Source of the DNA: Notospermus geniculatus
Taxonomy: Eukaryota; Nemertea; Pilidiophora; Heteronemertea; Lineidae
Direction of reading: 5' to 3'
Length of the DNA: 64,000 nt
Assembly (NCBI GenBank): GCA_002633025.1
Contig: NMRB01000214.1
Span: 300,739-364,738, forward strand
Shown here: one piece after another, positions 24,601-34,722 of the stretch
Position numbering within the stretch: the first letter of the stretch is position 1
How the letters are laid out: each line of letters starts with the position of its first letter
Made by a program: the position numbers and the translations under genes
The notes under the pieces: generated by a model
What the model was told of the DNA's origin: nothing
The model's database searches: none
What the model saw: only the letters and a program-made list of their open reading frames with translations

Positions 24601-25143
24601 TATCTTTATATTGTCTTGTTGAGGGTAAAATTATTATTTCCGAAGGATCGTGGGAACAAGACGTTATGCATTCAAGTCGCGACAAGGGTAATTTGTCTTC
24701 GGAACCACTGAAAAGATGGCGTCCGCTGGTAAAGGACCACTTTGCACCCAAGCGCCGCGGGAGTGTAGCGGCAAACACAGGAACCAGTCTCAGGACCAAT
24801 GTCCTGACAGCGGTAACCTCCCAGAGGTTGTGCTTTTGTCAAAGATTGTCGCTAACCCCATTATTACCTCATCAATACCAGACTTTCGTTTTCAGAGGAT
24901 AATCACTCCGTTCACACCTGTTGCAATCTTGTATTCCTTGTTATTTCAGAATCCCATGGATTTGATTTGGAAGGGGCTCGAACAAAGAAAGGCTGCAGAA
25001 ATACGATGGAAGAATGCCAAATCTGGGCCGATCTCGACAAATGTAAAACAGAGGAGCGGACCATGAAGTTTTTCTGTCCGGAATCTTGCGGCTGGTGTAG
25101 GAGGAAAAGGGACGAACGGCCGTGGTACATGTTCCGACGATAG
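21676..25143 (+). CDS. Secreted ShK-domain peptide (two exons)
   Basis: Exon 1 (21676-21733) encodes MMRYGGLFIATVCIFVLLA, a clear signal peptide, and ends in phase 1 at CGCAG|GTAAGT. Exon 2 (24950-25143) follows a TTATTTCAG acceptor in the matching phase and ends at TAG. The 83-residue precursor has a mature part of about 60 residues with six cysteines. Their spacing and the motifs ECQIWADLDKC, MKFFCPESC and GWC are those of the ShK fold. The C-terminal tail is very basic (RRKRDERPWYMFRR). ShK modules occur in cnidarian potassium-channel blockers and in many secreted metalloproteases and peptides of other animals; a channel-blocking role here is not shown. The 3.2-kb intron holds a SINE and several foldback elements. 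It stands alone, with no protease domain in frame. Confidence 0.78.
21787..21928 (+). mobile_element. tRNA-derived SINE in the ShK intron
   Basis: It has an A-box-like GCGCAATGATTAGAGCG, a B-box-like GTGGGTTCCATTCCC and a tail of CATCCTGAGAATAAGC...GGGAGCGAGCACTATAAGAACCC. The same tail vocabulary (CATCCTGAGAA, GGGAGCGAGC, AAGAACCCC) recurs in the hairpins at 31098 and 32736. Confidence 0.6.
21931..22079. mobile_element. Foldback MITE with GGGCCGTATGCA ends
   Basis: The arms are GGGCCGTATGCACCAACGAA plus GATTATCTTGAACTCAGG and the inverted copy ending GCATACGGCCC. The arms reach about 55 bp. Total 149 bp. Confidence 0.85.
22617..23055. repeat. Cluster of TTCAATATTGAA palindromes
   Basis: The cluster opens with ACGAAAGCCCAGAAGGCTCA, the terminus also seen at 955 and 22097. 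About eight exact TTCAATATTGAA units and two variants follow, separated by 6-12 bp linkers such as ATCGGA and CATACA. From about 22848 to 23053 there is also an inverted repeat (ATTATTTCAATTTCTTATAA and its complement). Confidence 0.85.
23773..23933. mobile_element. TTAA-flanked MITE, copy 1
   Basis: The ends are TTAAAGGGCCTCTAGAGGCA and the near-complement ending CCTTTAA. The interior matches the copy at 40911-41072 in reverse orientation (AACCCCGGGGAAAACCCAGG, GGCGGCGCC). Confidence 0.85.
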
Positions 25144-27441
25144 AAATGTGATGTGAAGGTGAGTGGAGCGTAATTGGGCGTTTTATCTTTTCATGGGTGA
25201 TTTCATTTCATCAAATTCGCCTAATTTACACACTTGAGATAATATAGATCTCGAATCGTCCTACCTCGCGCTCATCCGGGCTTTTTCAGCCTCAGACCCG
25301 TCTACGAATGATCTAGACAAGTAGTACCTGATCCTACCAACCTGCGCGCTGCAGTCGGATGTGGCTTGTTTGGTAGGCACGCCCGGTCCCAACATACGCA
25401 AATGTCCGATGTAAAATATATAGTTAGGACCGGGTACCAGTCTACGAATGATCCCGTTCGTCTGCCATCGAATCTTGGCCTGTTCTAATCTGTCGGCTGT
25501 GATATTTTTCATACTTCTAAAACTGGGAATCTTCCCCTTTCCAGGTCGAGAAGTGAAGACTCTGCCAATCAACGAAGATTCATCGTTTATCACTGAAGTT
25601 TATACAAAGGCGCTATAAGAGTGCGACTTTCGGGCCGCGAATGTTTAATTTGGATGTAGATCGATCTAAATTTGGATGTTCCTTTGCGCAACGACAGCAG
25701 CAACGCGTCAAGGACAATTTTAAGAGGGACAATACTGAGTCACAACTGCGTGGTGCTTTGAGGGTCTGTTCACGTTATTACAGTACGCAGTTTCCATGCT
25801 TTGAATATCCTATCAAGAGCTATTAACAGCTGTTATTAGTTTTTCACTTGGTGCCGGCTATTTCGTTGCGAGGCGGAAAATTACATTTCCTTTTTCATCA
25901 AGAGTTCAACTTCAACGGAAGAACTATTGAATACGATTGACATGTAGTGGCAAAACTGGCGTAAAAACTGCAAAAAATATATTTTGGTGTGAATGGGGTT
26001 CAAGTCATAGCTTCGTGGTTGTAAAACCTTTCTCGGAAATCAAGTGGATAGCAGACATTTCGGACATGTTGCTGTACAAGATGGTCCAAAACAATGTAAG
26101 GTACATGTACATTATTTGGAACACCCCGTAGGTTTAGATCTACATGTATGCATGTACATGTACCCCCCGCCGATATTTCGGCGCTCGCTGCTAAGGACTA
26201 CGGCTACGGCCCTCTATTTTATTAAATCTTTGCTCCCCCCCCCCCAACCTACAGGACGTTCCGACACNCAGGACGTTCCGACACTGAGCGCTGTGCGGAC
26301 ACCGAACATGTGACTGTCTAAATCACCTCCCCAGGGGGGATGTATTTCATCACGTAAATTTTTGAGTTGACATCTTAAAAAGTTCTCTACGCAGTGGTTG
26401 GTTTCGTACACGCAGTGACACCTCCGGTTGTTCACGGCTTTCGGTGTGCAGCTCCACGTCTGAACGCGGCTTACGTCATGCGCAGACGATCCGACATGCG
26501 CGGTTTGAAATGCCTTTCTCGTAAGAAATGGATTTATGTAATCATGAATCTATTATATTCTTGATGTAATAGCTTACATGTGTTTGTAATTTCACTAACG
26601 GATATTTAAAATCATTAAAGCATTTGTTTATGGACATTTTGTTTGTGTAAACTCTGGACATCTATGCCGCAGGCCCGTCGTCTCACAAGCATGCAGTTCT
26701 GCTCGGCGCCACTCCGGCCCGTCTGTGGTGCCTGGGCTTGCCTGTCAGAGCTTCACAGCGGGAGCTTACTTAGTTTAATCGTTCGACAATAGATGGCTAT
26801 CCCTCAGTTGGCCTGAAAGTCTGTATTGTCGATGTGGGTTCGCGCAGTTCGTCGATCGCTCGAGACGGATATACAACGTGAAGGAGGAGAGATATGGGAA
26901 ACTGTCCCATTGCGAAATACGGCCGTACGACGCCGACGTGAAAAGCAAAAAAAAAACGGACGGCGACTGATGTATGGTGGAAAAACCGTAGCAGATTTTC
27001 ATACTCTAGAATTTTGTTGAATGCTCAGTACTAAACCTAGTAAAGAATACCGGAAATAACTTCGAGCACAAGTCAAGTGAAAAAGTTTGCCTAACTACAA
27101 GTACCGGTACATAAACTAAAGAGAGATCGTCTGTTGCCAGAAAAAGCAAAGCCTAAAAATACGTCCGCTTTAGTCGTGTTTTCCGAGTTCAGTAGAAGAA
27201 AAACTCGGCCATTGTTCAACTGAGTAGGTACGGGCATGGAATAACGTGGCATGATGCCGGGAAAAGGAGTGAGCCTCATGCGCGGTCGGAAAAAAACAGG
27301 AGGAGACCAGAGCGCCGGCCGTATAGGACCCGGCCTGTCCAGCCATCGACTGTTTTGTCTCATCCTTGCATCTTGAGGGAAAAGTGCACGAAGCAAAAGC
27401 GTGATTTTCTAAAGAGGCGAAATAAAAATGAATAAAAATAT
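25144..27441. other. Interval without a supported gene
   Basis: This is the 3' flank of the ShK gene. A 110-codon minus frame at 25261-25593 has no recognisable motif. A GACGTTCCGACAC direct repeat is split by an N near 26267, beside a C-run. GC-rich DNA near 27270-27330 shows no supported exon. Confidence 0.45.
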
Positions 27442-27523
27442 CGCTGCGAGCAGGGTTCGAACCTGCGCGGGGAGACCCCATTGGATTTCAAGTCCAACGC
27501 CTTAACCACTCGGCCATCACAGC
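27442..27523 (-). tRNA. tRNA-Ser (anticodon UGA)
   Basis: The 82-nt cloverleaf starts GCTGTGATGGCCGAGTGGTT and ends TCGCAGC plus discriminator G. The acceptor stem pairs 7/7 with one G-T. The anticodon arm is TTGGA-CTTGAAA-TCCAA, giving TGA. The long variable arm TGGGGTCTCCCCG is diagnostic of class II serine tRNA, and the T arm holds GGTTCGAACCC. A T-run follows the 3' end on the minus strand as a Pol III terminator. No intron. Confidence 0.96.
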
Positions 27524-28797
27524 ACGGTTATCTGACTACAATCACAATTAAAAATCTATATGGCTTACCACTTGTGTTATCCAAAATGTGTGACATGTGT
27601 GCAGAAATCAGACATTTCAATTTCATGAGCCATTAAGTCATTTGTTTTGTTTATCACAAATCGTCCCTCTGCCTAATGTTTAGATCAACAACTATGTTTC
27701 CTTTGTTTTCATGATTAAACGGGACAAGATTCTATCTCTGAGGCAAAACAAGAACAGAGGGATTTGTGTTCGGTTGTTTATGGAACTAAACAAAGTGCTA
27801 AACTCAAGGCTGAAATTTGAATTTAAACGACCTACAACATGAAAATTAAAGATTAAACGAGTTTAATCGCTTGATTAGGTGGCGTGTTCATTGTCCTGGG
27901 TCTGTCAGAAGTTGAAGAATGATGGAGGTTTGTCAGCGACCAAGGGGAAGATAAGGTCCGAATCGGGTACAAGTTAATTAAAGAAATAATGACATTTAAT
28001 ACAATGTAGACTTTAAAATCTCTGCACGTTCTCCCCTTAAATAAACAGCTGCCTCACGTCTAGTTTTCTTAAAAGTACGTCATTTCTTTGGTGTTGAAAG
28101 ACAGAACCAAAGGTAAACCAATGTTTCGCAGCCTTTCTTTCAGCATTTCATCGATTCCGAACAGGTGTTCGCGCTAAACTCGGAATGAAAATCGCAAGAC
28201 AATGAAAAAAAGATATATCTTTTTCTGCTGCTTGCTATTTGACGATGGTGAAAGTAGGCCTGGGCTACTGCCCGAAATACGGCGACTGTAGGCCTACGGT
28301 ACGCACTGGGACCTCGCACGCGCTTCGGCACCTGGGAACGAGGTTCACCTGACGCTCGCGGTGCACAGCCAAAATATTTGCCATAATTTTCTGGACATTT
28401 TACTGGTCGGGGAATTTTGTGGTTACCCGCCAAGCGAAGAGCAGGAAACGAGCCACTTGCAAAGGAAATGGCAAGAATTTAATCTTAAAGAATTTAATCG
28501 GTGTATCTGTTTATTTTAGGCCAACTCCGTTGGTTTCTGTAAGTAAACGGTGACTATGAGTCAGCGACGGAGTGGGGGAATCTGTCAATCGACTGTGATG
28601 AGATACCTAAAACCATGGATCCCCGAATCAATAGTCGTCTGTTCGTGTGTCTCAAAGTGTGAGTAGTCTGAACACCAGACGGAGATAGATGCTTAGATCA
28701 AGCACGGAAGACGAAGCACTCGGACACGTCGTGCGTAAAGACGAAATTCGCCAGGACCAAACTTTCAGAGGACTTAATTAACTGCCAGGACTTCAAG
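27524..28797. other. Upstream region of the VWC gene
   Basis: No coding exon is supported. The last 300 bases may hold the promoter and 5' UTR of the VWC gene; I see no convincing TATA box. Confidence 0.4.
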
Positions 28798-30103
28798 ATG
28801 TACTCGTTTTCGCTTTGTCTTTTGGTTGTGATTAGCTTGGTGGTGCTTTCGGACTCAAGATCTCATCATCATCGCCAACATCACCGTAATCACAGACGGA
28901 CAGGCCTAGATACGGATGTAGCAGGGACATCAGACGTGCCAAGCCTGGAGAAACGGGACGAATTGTGCGTGTATGAAAATGTCACATATTCCGCAGGAGA
29001 GAAATTTCGTCCCGACGACTGTACGTTTTGTCGGTGTCCTCGCCGAGGGGGCAAGCCTGCCTGCAGCGTGATGGACTGCAAACATGACAGGGCCTGCCTT
29101 TGGTACGAGAAACAGCCCGGGGAATGCTGTGACAAATGCGTGGAACTGGGCTGTCTCCACACGGATGGGAAGGTATATCCAAAGGGCAGTGAGGTGCTGT
29201 CGGACCCCTGCACCAAGTGCTTCTGCCCCAAGGACAGCCAGCGTACGGTGTGTATGAAGTCGGAGTGTCCTCTGGCCATGTGTGTTGACCTGGTCAAGTT
29301 ACCGCACCAATGCTGTGGATACTGTCCGAGAGGTAAGGTAGGGCCTATCCTTGCAGACATAGGCCTGTCTCTGGGTGTCAGAACACGTAGTGGAAATACC
29401 CACCTCCGGGTTTGGGGTTCGATTCGCAGCCTCATTTCATTGATGACCGAGGGGTTCACCGGGGCTCTGGTTTCCTCCTTCATTTTATATGATTTACTTT
29501 TCAAAGTTCCATAATTTGGGGCAGGAAATATCACGTTGTGGAAATAATCGATCCCACTTTTTTCCTTTCGCCCACCGCTTTTTGTGCTATATCAAGTTAT
29601 AACAGGTATTGATAAATTCACTTCTGATTTTGTTTGGTCTGACGCCCACATCTATAAACCAATTTATGCGGATTCTAGGCGATAAAGTTGATGTTAGGCC
29701 AAATGTTATGAAATATGAGAAACTCTGCACAAAGGCCCACTATTATGTCTTTATATTATAGGTACACAAGTTCGAGTAGGTAAAGGTGAATCCTGCCCGG
29801 GGAGTCGGATGCGGCCCATCTTATCCCCAGCAACTTGAAGGGACTAAATCCCGGACTAAATACCTCCCCGAATCAATCAGAAGCATTCATCCCCACTCTC
29901 TTGCCATTTCAGGCCCTACCTGCCGATACAATGGGCGTGTCATCTCGGCCAAAGCGGCAATCCGTGTCGACAAGTGTACCGTCTGCCATTGTCCGACCCC
30001 CATTAAAGATCCGAGCCTGGTTGCTGTGTGTACAAACCTGTGCGATATCACACGGAAAGAACTTGAGAAGAGATATAAAGGGAAAAAGGGACAGGAAACA
30101 TGA
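28798..30103 (+). CDS. Secreted von Willebrand factor type C domain protein
   Basis: Exon 1 (28798-29332) joins exon 2 (29913-30103) in phase 1 via GAGAG|GTAAGG and CATTTCAG, giving 240 residues. Residues 1-22 are a signal peptide, followed by a His/Arg-rich stretch and a dibasic KR at about 53-54 that could be cleaved. Three cysteine modules follow: VWC-like 57-115 (CTFCRC, CSVMDC, ECCDKC), VWC-like 119-176 (CTKCFC, CMKSEC, QCCGYC) and a shortened third one (CRYNG, CTVCHC, CTNLC). The C-terminus is basic (ELEKRYKGKKGQET). VWC proteins such as brorin, chordin and CRIM1 bind BMP-type ligands outside the cell. BMP modulation here is inference from the fold. I cannot assign an orthologue. Confidence 0.82.
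29365..29500 (+). mobile_element. SINE-like fragment in the VWC intron
   Basis: TTTGGGGTTCGATTCGCAGCC resembles a tRNA B box, and the following GGGGCTCTGGTTTCCTCC recurs as CTCTGGTTTCCTCC near 41640. The head is not clear. Confidence 0.35.
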
Positions 30104-31009
30104 GAGGGAAATGGCGAGAACACTGCGGTGGTAGATTGTCATGCCATCTGACGGATTTTTGACGAACTAGAGGGCGCCTTTTGGACCTCCTCTGACCATG
30201 CTGAACTCCTCCTTTCCCTACGACGTACGCTGAGACCAAAGACACAATAATATGATTGCCGGTGTGACAGGAATCAACGTCCTAGGAATGCAAGTCCGCC
30301 AAAAAATAGCCCGTTATTGTAAGGTTATATTGGAATGGTCATGGTCTCTATAGCCATATATTCTTCCCTCGCTGAACAATAAGACCGGATTTTGATTCCA
30401 GGGGTACTTTCATCCCTGTCACACCGGTTTTCTATGCTTGAGAGCCAACTCACACGAGAAAACGAGTCACCAGAGATTAGAACTTTCAATGACGATAGAA
30501 TCTTCACATGAGACTAGCTATAAATCACACACTTATGGAATGTAGGCCTATCAACCATATCTGAGGAAATAAAACTTCGTGATAAAAACGGTCATTTTTT
30601 AAAGGTTCAGTGATTTCAACCCCAAAGCAGGTGGGCCGTCGAAACAGTCTGAGAAGAAGAAATGGCTACTTTACAGGGGATTTTTGGGCCTCCTCAGTCT
30701 CGAATGACAACCCGTGGTGATCACCCGGGGTGATCACGAATATATAACAGCAGGTGTTGGCCTATTCATGGCGAGGCATATGCGTTAGTGGCACGGCCAG
30801 TCTCATTTGTCCACAGAAGGTGAGGGACTCTATAGGTTAAAATCAATCAACGAGATACGCTATCGATGCATTTATAACTGGGCTTCCTGATCAAAATGGA
30901 ACCGTAATTGTTACCAAGATAACGATGGATGAGAGACACTTCACATGAGACACCGTCCTGCGGCAGACGACAACACGGATATTCTGAAACCGAACACGCT
31001 TCCACTGAA

Positions 31010-31924
31010 ATGACGGGACTGGTATGGATAGCAGTCTTCTCTTTCCTTCTACCCTATGGCAAGTTCTCCTTTCTCACTGCTTTTCGTATATTCCGAGCAT
31101 CCTGAGAACATCAGGGGTTCTCAGCGCTCGCTCCGTTCAGGACCTTTGCCCTTCGTGCGGTGACGAAGGGAGCGAGCGCTAAGAACCCCTGATCTTCTCA
31201 GGATGGTTCCGTGGGCAATAGTCGTCACAAACATGACAAAGCTTCTGTTGTATTTGCGTGTGCTTTTAGCCATAGAGATGGAAGAAGAAACCAGTCAACG
31301 TCTGGGTCCGCAAGTCCTACGTACGCTTTGTGGATAAGGTACCAGGCTCCCACCTCCCAGACAAGGTTGAGTTTTTTCATTGACCAATTCGGCATGAAAT
31401 ATCGTCTGCTTTCAAAGTCTCAGTATAAAACTTGACTGATTCTCACAGGTTCACCACTATCAATCACTAAACGCCGACTCGACAACTTTGCCAGGATGAT
31501 AAACTCAAAAACGAAAAAGCTGGAGGCAAGTGCTTTCAACAACTACGGCGGATGGTGCGGTTTTGGCGGGAGCGGTGAACCAAAGGATGACATAGATAGG
31601 TAAGAGTCCAAGGGGATTTTTTGAACAGGGACCACAACCATGACCCCCTTGGGTATCTTAGGGGTCAGTACGTTTCTTCCTCCATAGTTTTTCGTCCTTT
31701 TCCTACCTTGCGACGAAGTTGGCCCAAGGAACACAGCCCGGTTTCAGTGTTAGCGGGACACTGTTTTAATTACCATTCACCCTTCTCCCTCCCCACCAGA
31801 TGCTGCCTGCACCATGACAACTGTTATCATAAAATAGGCCTGACAACGTGTCAAACTGTAACAAAAGTCCGGGTTTATGTTCATGCTTACAACTGGACCA
31901 ATGTCAAGGGGGACATAGTTTGCC
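31010..31924 (+). CDS. Secreted phospholipase A2, upstream partial copy (exons 1-3)
   Basis: Exons are 31010-31058 (signal peptide MTGLVWIAVFSFLLPYG), 31449-31599 and 31800-31924. All splice sites and frames are intact and in the same phases as the complete copy downstream. The calcium loop (YGGWCGFGGSGEPKDDIDR) and the catalytic CCLHHDNCY are present. No exon 4 follows before the second unit begins, so this copy lacks the second catalytic Asp unless it splices into the shared exon at 33800. It differs from the downstream copy by a few residues (F-S-F for F-Y-F, GSG for GNG, TCQ for TCK). It may be an alternative first half, a broken duplicate or an assembly artefact. Confidence 0.7.
31098..31205. 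repeat. Hairpin repeat in PLA2 intron 1 (copy 1)
   Basis: CATCCTGAGAACATCAGGGG pairs with CCCCTGATCTTCTCAGGATG. The inner arms AGCGCTCGCTCC and GGGAGCGAGCGCT also pair. The same hairpin lies at 32736-32844 in the second unit. Confidence 0.8.
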
Positions 31925-32033
31925 GTAAGTATAGAATTTCATAACATTCTTTGTGTGAAGCCTGCTCAGTTTAGAACCACGTCCAATGGGTTTCACTGAA
32001 CACTCCACGGGGGGGGGGGGGGGGGGGGGGGAC

Positions 32034-33720
32034 AATAAGACCGGATTTTGATTCCAGGGGTACTTTCATCCCTGTCACACCGGTTTTCTATGCTTGAGAG
32101 CCAACTCACACGAGAAAACGAGTCCCCATAGATTAGAACTTTCAATGACGATAGAATCTTCACATCAGACTAGCTATAAATCACACACTTATGGAATGTA
32201 GGCCTATCAACCATATATGAGGAAATAAAATTTCATGATAAAAACGGTAATTTTTTAAAGGTTCAGTGATTTCAACCCCAAAGCAGGTGGGCCGTCGAAA
32301 CAGTCTGAGAAGAAGAAATGGCTACTTTACAGGGGATTTTTGGGCCTCCTCAGTCTCGAATGACAACCCGTGGTGATCACGAATATAAACAGCAGGTGTT
32401 GGCCTATTCATGGTAAGGCATATGCTTTAGTGGCACGGGCAGTCTCATTTGTCCACAGAAGGTGAGGGACTCTATAGGTTAAAATCAATCAACGAGATAC
32501 GCTATCGATGCATTTATAACTGGGCTTCCTGATCAAAATGGAACCGTAATTGTTACCAAGATAACGATGGATGAGAGACACTTCACATGAGACACCGTCC
32601 TGCGGCAGACGACGACACGGACTGAAACCGAACACGCTTCCACTGAAATGACGGGACTGGTATGGATAGCAGTCTTCTATTTCCTTCTACCCTATGGCAA
32701 GTTCTCCTTTTTCACTGCTTTTCGAATATTCCGAGCATCCTGAGAACATCAGGGGTTCTCAGCGCTCGCTCCCTTCACCACCCTTTGCCCTTCGTGAGGT
32801 GACGAAGGGAGCGAGCGCTAAGAACCCCTGATGTTCTCAGGATGGTTCCGTGGGCAATAGTCGTCACAAACATGACAAAGCTTCTGTTGTATTTGCGTGT
32901 GCTTTTAGCCATAGAGATGGAAGAAGAAACCAGTCAACGTCTGGGTCCGCAAGTCCTACCTGGACGCTTTGTGGATAAGGTACCAGGCTCCCACCTCCCA
33001 GACAAGGTTGAGTTTTTTCATTGACCAATTCGGCATGAAATATCGTCTGCTTTCAAAGTCTCAGTATAAAACTTGACTGATTCTCATAGGTTCACCACTA
33101 TCAATCACTAAACGCCGACTCGACAACTTTGCCAGGATGATAAACTCAAAAACGAAAAAGCTGGAGGCAAGTGCTTTCAACAACTACGGCGGATGGTGCG
33201 GTTTTGGCGGGAACGGTGAACCAAAGGATGACATAGATAGGTAAGAGTCCAAGGGGATTTGAACAGGGACCACAACCATGACCCCTTGGGCATCTTGGGG
33301 GTCAGTACGTTTCTTCCTCCATAGTTTTTCGTCCTTTTCCTACCTTGCGACGAAGTTGGCCCAAGGAACACAGCCCGGTTTCAGTGTTAGCGGGACATTT
33401 TAATTACCATTCACCCTTCTCCCTCCTCACCAGATGCTGCCTGCACCATGACAACTGTTATCATAAAATAGGCCTGACAACGTGTAAAACTGTGACAAAA
33501 GTCCGGGTTTATGTTCACGCTTACAACTGGACCAATGTCAAGGGTGACATAGTATGCCGTAAGTATAGAATTTCATACATTCTTTGTGAAGCTTTATCAG
33601 ATCAGAACCTTGTCCAATGGGTTTCACCACTGAACACTCCACTTGGGGGGGGGGGGGGGTCNAGATTAGAACCTTGTCCAATGGGTTTCACCACTGAACA
33701 CTCCACTTGGGGGGGGGGGT
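32034..33720 (+). repeat. Tandem duplication unit 2, with a short terminal reduplication
   Basis: Second copy of the PLA2 exon 1-3 unit. At its end, the 55-bp stretch ATTAGAACCTTGTCCAATGG through the G-run occurs twice (about 33610-33659 and 33664-33719), with an N between. The duplication edge therefore coincides with poly-G. Confidence 0.88.
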
Positions 33721-34254
33721 CTCCACCATCATGAGGGCTGTGCATGCCTCCTAGGAGGCTCCAGTTATCATCCAAAGCAAAAAGTTTTCCTTCTTACAGA
33801 TGATGATGAGGGCCGCTACCCCTGCAAGTCAAACTTATGTGGCTGTGACCGCAATGCTGCAAACTGCTTCGCACAACATGAACACAAATACAACCCAGCT
33901 TTTAAAATGAATGATACCTTCACCAGTATCATTGATTACATCATCAGAGCCTACACCAGTGGAAAGTGGATGCCAGACAGCACCTGGGAAAACATGAATG
34001 ATGTGTGGGCTAAACTGGAGACCAGAAGTTGGGAGCTTGTTCAGAAGGTTATCTCTAATAGTACTTGGAACAAGCTAAAGAATATCTTGCCCTGGAGATT
34101 TATACCAGAACGTATCAAGCAGATATGGGCCAAGCAGAAGCAAGCAGCAATGGGGAGAGGTGAAGTGGAAGCTGGAGACGGTGAAAGTTTAATATCCATA
34201 GGGATGAAGGGGACACCCAAGAAAGAATCTGGAGAAAAAAGGAAGAGTTTTTAG
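32648..34254 (+). CDS. Secreted phospholipase A2 with C-terminal extension
   Basis: Four exons in phase: 32648-32696, 33090-33240, 33434-33558 and 33800-34254, giving 259 residues. The protein would hydrolyse the sn-2 ester of phospholipids outside the cell with calcium. Seen: a signal peptide; the calcium loop YGGWCGFGGNG; the active-site CCLHHDNCY (His/Asp pair); and in exon 4 CGCDRNAANCF, holding the second catalytic Asp. All core catalytic elements of the group I/II/X fold are present. Classic enzymes are about 120-130 residues when mature. Here about 100 extra residues follow the core, Trp- and Lys-rich (for example KQIWAKQKQAAMG), with no cysteine and no known domain. Intron 1 begins GCAAGT, a GC-AG intron, in both duplicated units. 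A poly(A) signal AATAAA lies near 34482. Confidence 0.85.
32736..32844. repeat. Hairpin repeat in PLA2 intron 1 (copy 2)
   Basis: The arms are perfect here (CATCCTGAGAACATCAGGGG with CCCCTGATGTTCTCAGGATG). It is the counterpart of the hairpin at 31098. Confidence 0.8.
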
Positions 34255-34722
34255 AGGACTTTTCAAGTGGCTGCAAAAGGACGTGCCCATTTAAAATGCC
34301 TACCTTGCAAAATTACGAATTATTGTCACATAAATGATAACACAATCTATCAGAGTAACAGCGACTGGCCCAGAGCTCAGAGGGACAACTGTTCCTTCCA
34401 CATCAGCCATACCATGTACAAATTATCTGAAACACATCCATTCTTTGCCAGGATATTGTACTGTACCATAGCACCCGACCCAATAAAAATACAATGTACA
34501 TCATTAGCAAGCAGTGTCACATACCAATTCTTTTGTTGACCCTATTGTGGGCTTGACACATCCACTGAGAAAGACCATGCCTGCATGTTGTATTGGGTGG
34601 AGATTCTTTGATACTGTAATGAAAGCAGTGAAAATCAGACCAATATAATATGAAGAAGAAAATGCAATACAACTGCAATATAATTTTCAAGAAAGGAAGC
34701 TACTTTTTATCATTTATGGTAC

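Larger units (their letters stand above)
30379..32032 (+). repeat. Tandem duplication unit 1 (PLA2 exons 1-3)
   Basis: A 1.65-kb unit runs from AATAAGACCGGATTTTGATT to a G-run ending about 32032. The next unit starts with the same sequence at 32034. The units are nearly identical, including introns, and differ by point changes and small indels (for example GGTGATCACCC is present only here). Confidence 0.93.

Noticed and set aside
25261-25593. 110-codon minus frame
   Set aside because: No motif, no splice context, and it contains a direct repeat (TCTACGAATGATC); probably chance.
28890-29534. 214-codon minus frame
   Set aside because: Antisense of the VWC exon; the cysteine modules are on the plus strand.
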